A DNA stretch of 64,000 nt from Zizania palustris (lineage: Eukaryota; Streptophyta; Magnoliopsida; Poales; Poaceae), in contig JAAALK010000082.1 of assembly GCA_019279435.1 (NCBI GenBank), forward strand, positions 83,548,989-83,612,988. Direction: 5' to 3'. Both the position numbers and the translations under genes were made by a program. The notes under the pieces were generated by a model, which worked only from the letters and a program-made list of their open reading frames with translations, was not told where the DNA came from and did no database searches. This document shows, in pieces, positions 43,156 through 54,538 of this stretch. Each line of letters starts with the position of its first letter. The stretch's first letter is position 1.

Positions 43156-45169
43156 TGAGGAGCCATGCTGAATAGCATGGGCCTCATGGCTCCAGAAGTG
43201 ATGAGTCATTGTCAACGATAGTCAAAGAGGACTGAGAATAAAGGAGATCTGCTGTTTCATGGGCCGCGTGTGACTCAGGTACACGGGCGGCGAGCGACTG
43301 TCGGGCTGAGAGAGCTACGAAGTCGGGCTGGCCCAATCCGGGTACATGGGCCAGAAGCAGTAGAAGACCCACTGGGCTATTGACCAGGACTGACTCAGGT
43401 ACACGGGCGGTGAGTGATTGCCGGCTGAGAGAGCTGCGGAATCAGGCCGGCCCAATCCGGGTACCTGGTGCAAAGTCGGTGGAGGCTTTGTCAGTTTCGG
43501 CGCAAAACTAACAACCGTTGATTCTGTATCGGACTGTCCAGAAGAGAAGCCGTAGTCGCTACGAAAGCTTAGCTTCCGGATAAGTCATCTGTATCTCTAG
43601 GCCCACAGTCAGTCAGTTGTGTCTGTAAAAATACCTAAGGGAAGTTGAGTCTTTTCCTTTTATTCCTGCGTCTGTAAAAAACCCTAAGGGGCTGGTGGAA
43701 TATTCTAGGTCATTGGGCAGCCTATAAATAGGGCCCCAATCCCTAGGGTTGGACTACCCTTCCAGAATTTACTTTTCAATCATTTGGGTCACTTTTATTC
43801 TCTTGGTTCTCTGTTCTCTCTCCTGTTTTGTGCGCCGCCAGGAAGCTTCCCTCTGTTCACCGTGAGTTCTTCTTGTCTCCGCACGGTTGTGGAAGTTTCT
43901 GTTCCTGCATTTTGAGTGTGCAGTGTCTCATGTGCAAGCCGTGAAGTTTTGATTTGCGTGCGTTCAGTTTGTTCCTGAGTTAATGCTTCTCTGGATGCTT
44001 CGTTGTGTTCTTCACGAGAGGAGTACTAGTTCATACTAGTTGCAAGTAGTACTACTACACTATAGCAACAGTACAATAGTACTCAGGCTTTGCTTTTTCT
44101 GCACAGCTTTTTGATCAAGTTGACAGGGCCAAGTGCCTTTTCTGACTGTTTCTAGCGAAGCCCCTTCTCTCTGTTCGAAGTCCCTCAGCTCCGTGAGGCA
44201 GGCTTCGATCTGACATCTTCGAAGGCTTCGCTAGAACTTTGGCTTCAAGTTTGTGCTGTGTTTCTAGCTTCGCAGTACGCTTTGCACTCTGTCAGCTTCA
44301 CATACTTCGATAGTCTTTGCGAAGGTGTACTTAGTCTCGAACTGTTCGAAGTCAATACTTCGTCAGGCTTCGGAGCTAGCTTCGAAGCTAATCTCACTGA
44401 TAAGCTTCACTCAGTGTTTGCATCCGTATTCTCCGAAGGTCCTTGATGTGTTTGTTCGAAGGTAGAGTGTAGGCTTCGAATTTGGTTTCTCTGTCGCGTG
44501 TTAGCCTTCGCTTCTCTTTTCGAAGGTTGCTTTTTCGAAGGTAGAGTGTAGGCTTCGAATTTGGTTTCTCTGTCATGTGATAGGCTTCGCTACTCCTTCG
44601 AAGGTTGTCTTTCTGTGCGACGTGTTCGAAGGTATGTTCGAAGGTTGTGCCTCGAAATACTCTGTTCGAAGCAAGCTTTGTTACCTTCGTACGTTGCTTC
44701 GAAGCATACTCCACTCTTTCCTCTTGAGATAGGCTAGATCAACTTAACCTTCGACATGTATCTGTCAACCTTCGTCAACCATCCCCGAAGGAGGCTTCGA
44801 CCAGTGAAGCAGGCTTCGACCACCGAAGCAGACCTCGACCGGCGAAGCAGGCTTCGCCAAGTTCCGAACAGGAGACAAATTTGAACAGTAACTTCTCTTC
44901 TCATTCATAGTGCACTTAGATTGTTTTTACTGAGAAGTTTATCTTGCCTTGTCTCGTGTCCTCTTTTCATCTGTCTATTAGCACTGCATTGGCATTTCTC
45001 TGTTTATCAATAGTTGCTTCTAGGCTAGATACCTTTAGACTTAGGCGATCTGTTCTTTCTGTGCTGTTTAGTCTTTAGAGGTGCGTTGGGTATTGGGAGC
45101 AGGCCATTGATTCGAAAGAATTTTTAGGCGCCCATTCACCCCCCTCTGGTCGCTACTTTCGGTCCTACA
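43156..45169 (+). repeat. 5' LTR of F
   Basis: The LTR is 2014 bp, TGAGGAGCC to GGTCCTACA, with TATAAATA at 43723-43730. It starts with an inverted repeat (43159-43167 and 43185-43193). Between 44155 and 44870 it is packed with CGAAG/CTTCG cores, including a direct duplication with 79-bp offset (44455 and 44534). Confidence 0.95.
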
Positions 45170-45171
45170 AG

Positions 45172-45183
45172 TGGTATCAGAGC
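45172..45183 (+). other. Primer-binding site of F (initiator methionine tRNA)
   Basis: TGGTATCAGAGC starts two bases after the LTR, giving the usual Copia spacing. Confidence 0.95.
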
Positions 45184-45234
45184 CTGGTTAGGGTTTTTCC
45201 ATACCTTAACCGGTTCTAAACCCCAGTAGTGAAC

Positions 45235-47984
45235 ATGACTTCTCCTGGCAAGGTCCCGTCCTTGGAAGCCTATGGCTATAACTATTGGAAGACTCGCATG
45301 CGAGCCTATCTCATGAGCCATGGCACGGACATCTGGGACATTTGCGTTCACGACACGTTTGTCATTCTACTAGTTGCTGAGCATGGTACTCCTGGTATCA
45401 TTGCCCAGCATCTGAGCAATAGTAAAGCCGTGAACATTATCTTTTCTGGTTTAGGTCCCACAGAATTTGAGCATGTGAGCCATCTCTCCTCTGCGAGAGA
45501 GATCTGGGCTACCCTTAAGGCACACCATGAGGGAATAGCCTAGGTCAAGGCTCGGCTCTATCAGACCTACCGGTGTGAGTACGAGAGCTTCACACAAAAG
45601 CCGGGTGAATCTGTTGAAGCTTTGTTTGGTCGCTTTCAATCGATCATTAACAAGCTTCGGGACAACAAGGCTGAGGGTGCTTAGTTAGTCTCAGATCACG
45701 AGCAGGCGCTCAAGGTTCTCCATACCTTGGACCCAAAGATCTGGGAGATCAAGGTATCCTCTATCGTTGAGAGCACTTCTTACGATACCTTGACTATTTC
45801 TGAGTTATTTAGCAAGCTGAAGGCCACTAAGGTAGATATCCAGCTGAGATCAAATCTCACTGGTTCTGGATCAAAGCCCCTGGCCCTTGCTACACCTTCT
45901 GTTGATCCCTCTACTGTGAGCTGTGCTGGTTTCTCCTTGATGTCTATCACTGAGGGCCAGCTTGAGTCTTTGGGAGATGATGATTTGTGTCTCTTTAACA
46001 ACTGGGTGCATCGTGTCTATGACAAGAGAATGTTCAAAAGACACGGCACAAAAACCAGGTGCTTTGAGTGTGGTGATCCAGGACACTTCATCGCCGATTG
46101 CCCCAAGCGCAAAGGTCACAAGAAGGGCACCGGTGGTGGCTTCCACGACTCCGACAAGGACGACAACTCTTTCTTCAACAAGGGCAAGCCGAAGACCAGA
46201 TTCTTCAAGAAGGCCCTGAAGGACTACCGGCGAGAGAACAAGAAGCGCGACAAGGACTTCTTCGCCGAAATGGAGAAGAGCTACTCCAAGCGGTCCACGT
46301 CTTCTTCCTCTTCATCGAGCTCAAGCGATGAGGAGATCGCCATCAGGAAGGGGAAGGACAAGGACGATCCGGCGGGCCTCTGCTACATGGCTTTCGGAGA
46401 CAAGCCGAAGAGCCACTCACACCAGCGCTGAAGATCCCGCAAGAGCTTCTGTTCAATGGCTCTTGGGGATAAGGAAGAAAAGAGCTCCTCCGACGACTCC
46501 GACGACGACAACGAAAAGGTATCATCCTATGAGCGCGAAATTGTTGATTTACTTGAGAGCAATCGTCAGGAGTTGAAATATCGGGAAAAACTGCTTAGGG
46601 GGGCTAAGAAGAGGATAGATGAGTTAGAGAGTGAGCTTGCCATGGCCAACGGCAGAATTGAGAGTCTATCTTCTTCCCCTTGCTTGGGTGATAGCAGTGA
46701 GTGCCCAAAGTGTGTGATGCTTCTGTATGACCTGTCGACTCTGAAGTTCAGGTACACAGAAAGGTTGATGAGAGGGATGCTTTGGCCACTGAGCTTGAAA
46801 GTGCTCAGCTGGAGCTGAAAGATGCTCAAGCCACTGTCGTCGCACCCTGTGTTGATTGCCCATCTCATCTAGCTGCCTTAGCTGAGCTGAAATCCAAGGG
46901 CAATGAGCATTTGGGTGATTTGGAGAGGTTGAGAGCTGAGCTTGCGTAGACTAGGCTAGAGCTTGAGACACTATCAGTTCCACCCACTGTCTGTGAGAAC
47001 TGTTTGTCTCTTAGAATGAAATTGATCAAGCTGAAAGCCGAAAAGTCTGTCCAAGTAGAGAGTGAATGTGAGACCTGCTTGTCTCAGGTGGAGGTTCTAG
47101 CTTCCTTGAGAGAGGAGCTAGCTGATTCTCAGAATGAGAACTTTTACCTCCGTTCTATCCTGAGTTGGATCAGTGCCAGAGAGCCACAGCTCGGCATGAT
47201 GATCCAGCAGTTTAAGAGGAAGGATGGGTTTGGGGTAGGTTACACCTACACCAAGGCTGACTTTGAGAGTGCTATTAGCCGGGCAGTGGAGTGGAGTAAA
47301 ATGACTTCTGAACAGAGATATCCTAAGACTCACTCCACTGAGTCCTCCCAGGCTTGTCAGCCCAAGGATGGAGTGATCAATGAACCACCAAAAGCTCCAC
47401 CCAAGAAACCTATCTGGGATCCAAATCCCAAACACCTCCACACTTCTCTAGACTCTCTTCCTGGACCCTCTCAGCCCAAGAAGACAACACCTAACATCAC
47501 TAAGCCCAAGAACCCCAAGCCTCAACTACATCCCAAGAAGCCCACCTACCATTGTGAGTATTGTCAGAGAGACGGGCATCTTGCGGAGTTTTGCTTCAGG
47601 AGGAAGCGGGTTGAGAGAGCAGAGAGAGCTCGTGGTGGTCAGGAGTAGTTCTACCAGTAGGGTGGTAGACTGCGTGTTCCTCGACGCGGGGAGAGGCTGG
47701 AGGCCAGGCCGCGTCGTGTAGGTGGTGGTAGAGGAGACGGCTTTCTTGCCCGTACTCCAGTTGGTGGTGTCTGTTCCGGCAGAGCTCCAGGTCATTTTGG
47801 CTATGGTCCTGGACCTCATAGTCGAGGCTTTAGGCAGAACCGAGGACCGCGCTTTGAGCCGCGTTTTGGTCCAAACTCTTTTGATGGTTTTCGCTTTCCA
47901 TCTTTTTAGCAGATGGCTCAACACTAGTTTAGATCTTTTGCTAAACCTGGTGCCGGACCATTTGCTCCCACTTACAGCCACTGA
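45235..47984 (+). pseudogene. Sirevirus-type Gag of F
   Basis: Start ATG 45235 (MTSPGKVPSLEAYGYNYW). In order: Gag core, CCHC knuckle CFECGDPGHFIADC (~46063), basic/Ser-rich linker, acidic stretch, coiled coil with CxxC pairs, conserved segment LSWISAREPQLGMMIQQF, Pro/Lys-rich linker, second knuckle CEYCQRDGHLAEFC (~47552), Arg/Gly tail, stop TGA at 47982. Nonsense codons: TAG at 45541, 45682, 46947, 47646, 47658, 47907 and 47925, and TGA at 46429; five of the TAGs stand where relatives have CAG. A 1-bp deletion lies near 46768. Length matches E (~915 residues). The protein would coat and package element RNA; this copy cannot make it. Confidence 0.92.
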
Positions 47985-50900
47985 TTGTGCAGGATCGTGG
48001 ACTGCAGGACGTTTGGATTATGGACTCAGGATGCTCTCGCCACATGACGGGACATCGCAGATGGTTCTCCAGTCTCACTCCCCCGAGATCCAAAGAGTAC
48101 ATCACATTCGGGAACAGTGGTCAAGGGAAGGTAAGTGGCATAGGCTCAATTCGCATTTCAGACCATTTTTCTTTGAAGAATGTTGCTTTAGTTAAGAATT
48201 TAAACTTCAATTTGATTTCTGTTTCGCAACTTCTTGAGGATGGTTTGGAAGTGCGTTTTAAGAAGGGTAATTCTTCCGTGATTGATTCTAGAGGGCCTTT
48301 GATTTGCCAGATTTTACCATTCGGTAAAGTTTTTCGAATTGACTTCTCTAGTTCTTTTGGCCTGTCTCGCTGTTTTATTGCTGGATCCTCCTCTGAGCTC
48401 TAGAAGTGGCATAGGAGTCTAGGTCATTTGAGTTTTGATCTGCTAGTCAGGTTGAGCTCTATGGACCTCATCCGAGGATTGCCCAAGCTTAAGATGGAGA
48501 AGGATCTAGTTTGCCATCCCTGTCGTCATGGGAAAATGGTTGCTGCTTCTCACTCACCTGTGACTCAGGCGATGACTTCGTATTCGGGCGAGCTTTTACA
48601 TTTGGACACTGTTGGTCCAGCTCGGGTACGTTCAGTCGGTGGGAAGTGGTACACACTTGTCATTGTTGACGACTTTTCTCGTTTCTCGTGGGTTTTCTTT
48701 TTGGAGTCTAAGGATGAAACTTTTCAGTTCGTTCATGACCTGATTTTGAAGCTGAAGAATGAGAACAATGGTCGGATGCGAACAATTCGCTCCGACAATG
48801 GCTCTGAGTTCAAGAACTCTCAGTTTGTCAGCTTCTGTAGTGATCAGGGTCTTGACCATCAGTTTTCTTCTCCTTACACTCCCCCACAGAACGGCGTTGT
48901 GGAACGAAAGAACCGCACGCTAGTTGAGATGGCCAGGACGATGCTCGATGAGCACAAGACTCCTAGGCATTTTTGGGCTGAAGCCATGAACACGGCTTGC
49001 TATCTTGCCAACCGCATTTTTCTTAGAGCATACCTTGGTAAGACATCATATGAGTTGCGGTTTGGCAGACAGCCCAAGGTGAGCCACTTGCGAGCGTTTG
49101 GCTGCAAGTGCTTTGTGCTCAAGAAGGGAGGGCATTTGGACAAATTTGAGTCTCGTTGCTGGGATGGTGTTTTTCTTGGATACGCTTTGCATTCTCGTGG
49201 CTTCCATGTTTGGAACCTTGAATCCCAGCTGCTTGTCGAGACTTGTGAGGTTTCTTTTGATGAGTCCTTGCCTTCTTTGACTCCTTCTTTTGAGCCTTCT
49301 GATAATGGTGACCTCGGAGAGTCCATCTTCGAGGAAGATGAGGATACCCCAGCTGTTGATGAGGGTGGGCCTTCTGCACCCCCCGCAGAGCCCACACCTT
49401 CTGAGACTTCGACTAAGGATGAGGGCGGACCTCTGATCACTTCTTCCACTTCGATCGAGCCCCCTCAGTCGAGTCCAGAGGTGCCAGCTGCTGACTCCGG
49501 TGAGGTGACTTCAGATCACCAGGGAACCCGAGCAGTTCTGCGTGACCATCCCTCAGAGCTCATCATTGGTGATTTGTCTGAGAGAACTTTATGTTCATCT
49601 AGTGCCTCTCTTGCTGTGTTTGCTGAATCTGCTTTTGTTGCATCTTTTGAGCCCAGAGATGTTTCTCATGCTCTTTCTGATTCTAATTGGATTAATGCTA
49701 TGCAAGAAGAGCTTGAGAACTTTGTCCGCAATCGAGTTTGGACACTAGTTGAGCCGCCACCAGGATGCAACCCCATAGGCACCAAGTGGGTGTTCAAGAA
49801 CAAACAAGGTGAAGATGGGGTTGTGGTGCGCAACAAGGCTCGATTAGTTGCCCAGGGTTTTTGCTAGAAAGAGGGTATTGATTTTGAAGAAACTTTCGCC
49901 CCTGTTGCCCGTCTTGAGTCCATTCGCATTCTCTTAGCTTTTGCCGCTTCGAAGGGTTTTAAGCTTTTTCAAATGGATGTTAAGAGTGCTTTTCTGAACG
50001 GGTTCATAGAGGAGGAAGTTTTTGTTAGGCAGCCCCCCGATTTTGAGAACCCTAAGTTTCCTCGGCATGTTTTTAAGTTCCAAAAAGCTTTATACGGGTT
50101 GAAGCAAGCCCCCACGGCTTGGTATGACCGATTGAAGCAATTTTTGTTGGGGAAGGGCTTTGTGATGGGTTTGGTGGACAAAACTCTTTTCTTGCTCAAA
50201 GATGCTTCAGATTTCTTAGTCGCTCAGATTTATGTGGACGATATTATTTTTGGCGGTACTACTAATGATCTTGTGTCCAAGTTTTCTGAGCAGATGCACA
50301 GTGAGTTTGAGATGAGCCTCATGGGTGAGCTTAAGTATTTCTTAGGGCTCCAGATCAAGCAGACCAAGGACGGCACCTTCATCCACCAAGGTAAGTACAC
50401 TCGTTACATGTTGAAAAAATTTGACTTTGGTGGTGAGCTGAAGCCGCAGATGACCCCGATGGGCACATCTGGGGGTCTGGACAAGGACGAGAGCGGCGTC
50501 AAGGTCAATGAGAGAGAGTTTCGAGGGATGATCGGTTCGCTGTTGTACTTGACGGTGACCAGACCAGACATTCAGTTCGCCGTGGGACTTTGCGCGCGTT
50601 TTCAGTCTTCACCACACGCGTCTCACCGGCAGGCTGTCAAGCGCATCTTCAGGTCTCTCACTTATGCACCCGATCTTGGTCTTTTCTATTCAGCTTCATC
50701 ATCTCTCGATTTATCTGGCTTTTCGGATGCCGACTTTGGTGGGTGCCGGTTGGATCGCAAGTCGACTTCCGGTACTTGCCAGTTTCTTGGCTCTTCCCTT
50801 GTTCCTTGGTCTTCTCGAAAGCAATCTGGAGTTGCTCTTTCGACCACTGAGGCTGAGTATGTAGCTGCTGCTCACAGTTGGTTTGGATGATTTCCACTCT

Positions 50901-51171
50901 GCGAGATTTTGGGTTGTTCTTTCCTACCAGGGTTCCATTGTTTTGCGACAGCACCAGGGCTATTAGTGTAGGGAAAAACCCTTGTCTCCATTCAAAAACC
51001 AAACACATTGATGTGCGCTTTCACTTTTTGCGAGATCAATATGAGAAAGGTGTCATTGACCTTGTTCATGTTGATACCCATCGTCAGTTGGCTGACATTT
51101 TCACCAAACCCCTAGATCAGTCTACCTTTGAGCGTTTACGAGGGGATCTGGGTGTTGTGTATCCTTTCTAG
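47985..51171 (+). pseudogene. Copia Pol of F: protease, integrase, RT, RNase H
   Basis: The frame is -1 relative to gag. Protease has WIMDSGCSRHMTG with the catalytic DSG (~48023). A TAG at 48401 replaces an expected Gln codon before the WHRSLGH block. The GAG-pre-integrase zinc region (CHPCRHGK) is near 48510. The integrase core has its first Asp at 48605 (HLDTVGP), then RSDNGSEFK and NGVVERKNRT for the D,D,E triad. RT begins ~49700 (GTKWVFKNK, ARLVAQGF), is interrupted by TAG 49865, and has catalytic YVDD at 50231-50242. RNase H has SDADFGG and STTEAEY. A frameshift near 50880 precedes the conserved C-terminal part (HIDVRFHFLRDQ, LADIFTKPLD), ending at 51171. It is nearly complete and carries only a few lesions. 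Confidence 0.95.
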
Positions 51172-52519
51172 GATATTTTGCGTCAGTTGTTCTTTCTTCT
51201 TTACTCTTTTCTTGATTTATTTTTGTGTGTGTTCATATCATACATATTCACATATCACACTTTTGAGCTTGCTTCTGTTATATGATTGAACTGCTTTACT
51301 TATTCTAGCTGGTACATGCTTTTGATTACTTGTCAATGATCATGTCTTGTCTCAGTTCGCTTGATAAGTCTGATATCTGTCATATGCATGGCTTTTATGC
51401 TTTAAAATTGAAAAATGATCACCATTGCTTCTGGTAACTAGCATGTGTAAGCTGAATGTTTTTGCTATCTGTTACATGCCTTGTAGCTAGTTCCTGACTT
51501 AGATGCAAACATGCAACTTGGACATCTTTCTGCTTTAAAACATGGAAATGTGCTATAAAAATGATGAAAAATCAAGAAAAATGAAAATTCCATGCCTCTT
51601 TATGCATTACTTGCAAAAGAACCAGGTGGGTTTGCTTTGTCGCATTGCATTGTTCTGGACTGCGTACCATAGCACTTTGGTATGAACTAGGACAATGTAG
51701 TGTATGCCATACCAAAGTCTTAAGCTTCTGATGGTCCAGATCTGGCCTAGGCTTGACTTGGTCGGTCAGCATAAGGTTTGACATGCAAATAACCCCTGGC
51801 ATAACTGAAAAAGAGAAAAGAAAAAGCCTGAAAATTGAAATGATAACAAGTTTGCTGAAGCACTTTGGTTTGGACAATGCTTATCTTGGTAGATATCAGA
51901 TTAGCTTCTACATCTCATGTTTTACCTTGCTTGTTAAACTGGAAAATATGGTGATGCTTTTGTTTGCAAAACCTGAAAAATGCGTGCTAATGACTTTCTT
52001 TAGATATCATATGTTGCACTGATCATGCCATGTGTCTTAGAAAGTATGTCTTTTGCTCTACTTGTTAGATGTTGTAATTCCAGTCAATCATATCTGAGAA
52101 GCATGCTTTATTCACTCCACCTGCACTCCAGTTACATTCATTGCATATTTTGAGGGGGAGTTGCAGTTCAGGGGGAGTTTGTGTCTCTTTCGAGTGCTTG
52201 ATGAGTTCACTTGTCAACAAGGGGGAGAAATCTTGGAATGTGAGTTCAAGGGGGTGTTTTTGTCCCGTTTGTCCTTACTCTTTTACTATCCTTGCTTGAT
52301 GATTCTGAGATTGCATTCGTTTTTGAGATTTTACCCTTGGTTAACCATAATGATCGTTTCTTGCTTTTGTTCGGCTTTTGGTCATTAAGGTTAAACTTTT
52401 ACTTTATTTTTCTTCTTCTTTGTTTTCTTGTGCTTTGTTTTCGTGTTTCCACAGTTGTTCGTAGGTTCTGAAGAGCTGAAGAAGAGAAGTGTTGACAATG
52501 CACTCATCAAGGGGGAGAT
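51172..52519 (+). other. F 3' non-coding region with polypurine tract array
   Basis: No envelope-like or other frame is supported. Accessory GGGGGAG tracts stand at 52152-52160, 52170-52177 and 52219-52227, and the terminal tract at 52509-52519 ends at the LTR. The motif TGATGAGTTCACTTGTCAAC (52199-52218) directly precedes the third tract. Its near-complement GTTGACAATGCACTCATCA (52491-52509) directly precedes the terminal one. The first part (51172-52150) is AT-rich and matches the corresponding region of E. Confidence 0.75.
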
Positions 52520-52580
52520 TGAGGAGCCATGCTGAATATCATGGGCCTCATGGCTCCAGAAGTGATGAGTCATTGTCAAC
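52491..52580 (+). promoter_or_regulatory. Inverted repeat enclosing the F polypurine tract and LTR start
   Basis: Outer arms 52491-52509 and 52563-52580 are complementary over 18-19 bases with one bulged base. The inner arms GGAGCCATG (52523-52531) and CATGGCTCC (52549-52557) are perfect. The polypurine tract (52510-52519) lies unpaired between outer and inner stems. The same layout in E, with different inner-arm sequence, argues for conserved structure. Confidence 0.7.
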
Positions 52581-54533
52581 GATAGTCAAAGAGGACTGAG
52601 AATAAAGGAGATCTGCTGTTTCATGGGCCGCGTGTGACTCAGGTACACGGGCGGCGAGCGACTGTCGGGCTGAGAGAGCTGCGAAGTCGGGCTGGCCCAA
52701 TCCGGGTACATGGGCCAGAAGCAGTAGAAGACCCACTGGGCTGTTGACCAGGACTGACTCAGGTACACGGGCGGTGAGTGATTGCCGGCTGAGAGAGCTG
52801 CTGAATCAGGCCGGCCCAATCTGGGTACCTGGTGCAAAGTCGGTGGAGGCTTTGTCAGTTTCGGCACAAAACTGACAACCGTTGATTCTGTATCGGACTG
52901 TCCAAAAGAGAAGACGTAGTCGCTACGAAAGCTTAGCTTCCGGATAAGTCATCTGTATCTCTAGGCCCACAGTCAGTCAGTTGTGTCTGTAAAAATACCT
53001 AAGGGCAGTTGAGTCTTTTCCTTTTATTCCTGCGTCTGTAAAAAACCCTAAGGGGCTGGTGGAATATTCTAGGTCATTGGGCAACCTATAAATAGGGCCC
53101 CAATCCCTAGGGTTGGACTACCCTTCCAGAATTTACTTTTCAATCATTTGGGTCACTTTTATTCTCTTGGTTCTCTGTTCTCTCTCCTGTTTTGTCTGCC
53201 GCCGGGAAGCTTCCCTCTGTTCACCGTGAGTTCTTCTTGTCTCCGCACGGTTGTGGAAGTTTCTGTTCCTGCGTTTTGAGTGTGCAGTGTTTCGTGTGCA
53301 AGCCGTGAAGTTTTGATTTGCGTGCGTTCAGTTTGTTCCTGAGTTAATGCTTCTCTGGATGCTTCGTTGTGTTCTTCACGAGAGGAGTACTAGTTCATAC
53401 TAGTTGCAAGTAGTACTACTACACTATAGCAACAGTACAATAGTACTCAGGCTTTGCTTTTTCTACACAGCTTTTTGATCAAGTTGACAGGGCCAAGTGC
53501 CTTTTCTGACTGTTTCTAGCGAAGCCCCTTCTCTCTGTTCGAAGTCCCTCAGCTCCGTGAGGCAGGCTTCGATCTGACATCTTCGAAGGCTTCGCTAGAA
53601 CTTCGGCTTCAAGTTTGTGCTGTGTTTCTAGCTTCGCAGTACGCTTTGCACTCTGTCAGCTTCACATACTTCGATAGTCTTTGCGAAGGTGTACTTAGTC
53701 TCGAGCTGTTCGAAGTCAATACTTCGTCAGGCTTCGGAGCTAGCTTCGAAGCTAATCTCACTGATAGGCTTCGCTCAGTGTTTGCATCCGTATTCTCCGA
53801 AGGTCCTTGATGTGTTTGTTCGAAGGTAGAGTGTAGGCTTCGAATTTGGTTTCTCTGTCGCGTGTTAGCCTTCGCTTCTCTTTTCGAAGGTTGCTTTTTC
53901 GAAGGTAGAGTGTAGGCTTCGAATTTGGTTTCTCTGTCGTGTGATAGGCTTCGCTACTCCTTCGAAGGTTGTCTTTCTGTGCGACGTGTTTGAAGGTATG
54001 TTCGAAGGTTGTGCCTCGAAGTACTCTGTTCGAAGCAAGCTTCGTTACCTTCGTACGTTGCTTCGAAGCATACTCCGCTCTTTCCTCTTGAGATAGGCTA
54101 GATCAAATTAACCTTCGACACGTATCTGTCAACCTTCGTCAACCATCTCCGAAGGAGGCTTCGACCAGCGAAGCAGGCTTCGACCACCGAAGCAGACCTC
54201 GACCGGCGAAGCAAGCTTCGCCAAGTTCCGAACAGGAGACAGATTTGAACAGTAACTTCTCTTCTCATTCATAGTGCACTTAGATTGTTTTTACTGAGAA
54301 GTTTATCTTGCCTTGTCTCGTGTCCTCTTTTCATCTGTCTATTAGCACTGCATTGGCATTTCTCTGTTTATCAATAGTTGCTTCTAGGGTAGATACCTTT
54401 AGACTTAGGCGATCTGTTCTTTCTGTGCTGTTTAGTCTTTAGAGGTGCGTTGGGTATTGGGAGCAGTCCATTGATTCGAAAGAATTTTTAGGCGCCCATT
54501 CACCCCCCTCTGGTCGCTACTTTCGGTCCTACA
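52520..54533 (+). repeat. 3' LTR of F
   Basis: The LTR is 2014 bp with TATAAATA at 53087-53094, identical in length to the 5' LTR and about 98% alike by eye. It is followed by the target duplication ACGAA. Confidence 0.95.
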
Positions 54534-54538
54534 ACGAA

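Larger units (their letters stand above)
43156..54533 (+). mobile_element. Element F: full-length Sirevirus-type Copia retrotransposon
   Basis: F is 11378 bp with two LTRs of exactly 2014 bp. The target duplication is ATGAA (left) and ACGAA (right), differing by one C-to-T. The undisturbed homologous sequence in A2 (near 6142) reads GACGAAGAG, supporting ACGAA as original. It contains a Met-tRNA PBS, very long gag, pol in the order protease-integrase-RT-RNase H (Copia order), ~1.35 kb of non-coding sequence with multiple polypurine tracts, and the 3' LTR. There is no envelope-like frame after pol. By eye the LTRs differ at roughly 35-40 positions (~2%), so insertion is fairly recent. Confidence 0.95.

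Noticed and set aside
44394..44714. 106-codon minus-strand frame in the F LTR
   Set aside because: It lies in the CGAAG-rich duplicated part of the LTR, reads through the 79-bp repeat twice and is not a gene.
45170..45185. TGGTATCAGAGC and TGGCGCCGTC sites as tRNA gene fragments
   Set aside because: They stand exactly two bases inside LTRs and match only the tRNA 3' end complement, so they are primer-binding sites; no tRNA cloverleaf surrounds them.
51172..52490. Envelope-like gene after pol in F, as in some Sireviruses
   Set aside because: Only short frames exist; no signal peptide, transmembrane or coiled-coil frame of adequate length is seen.
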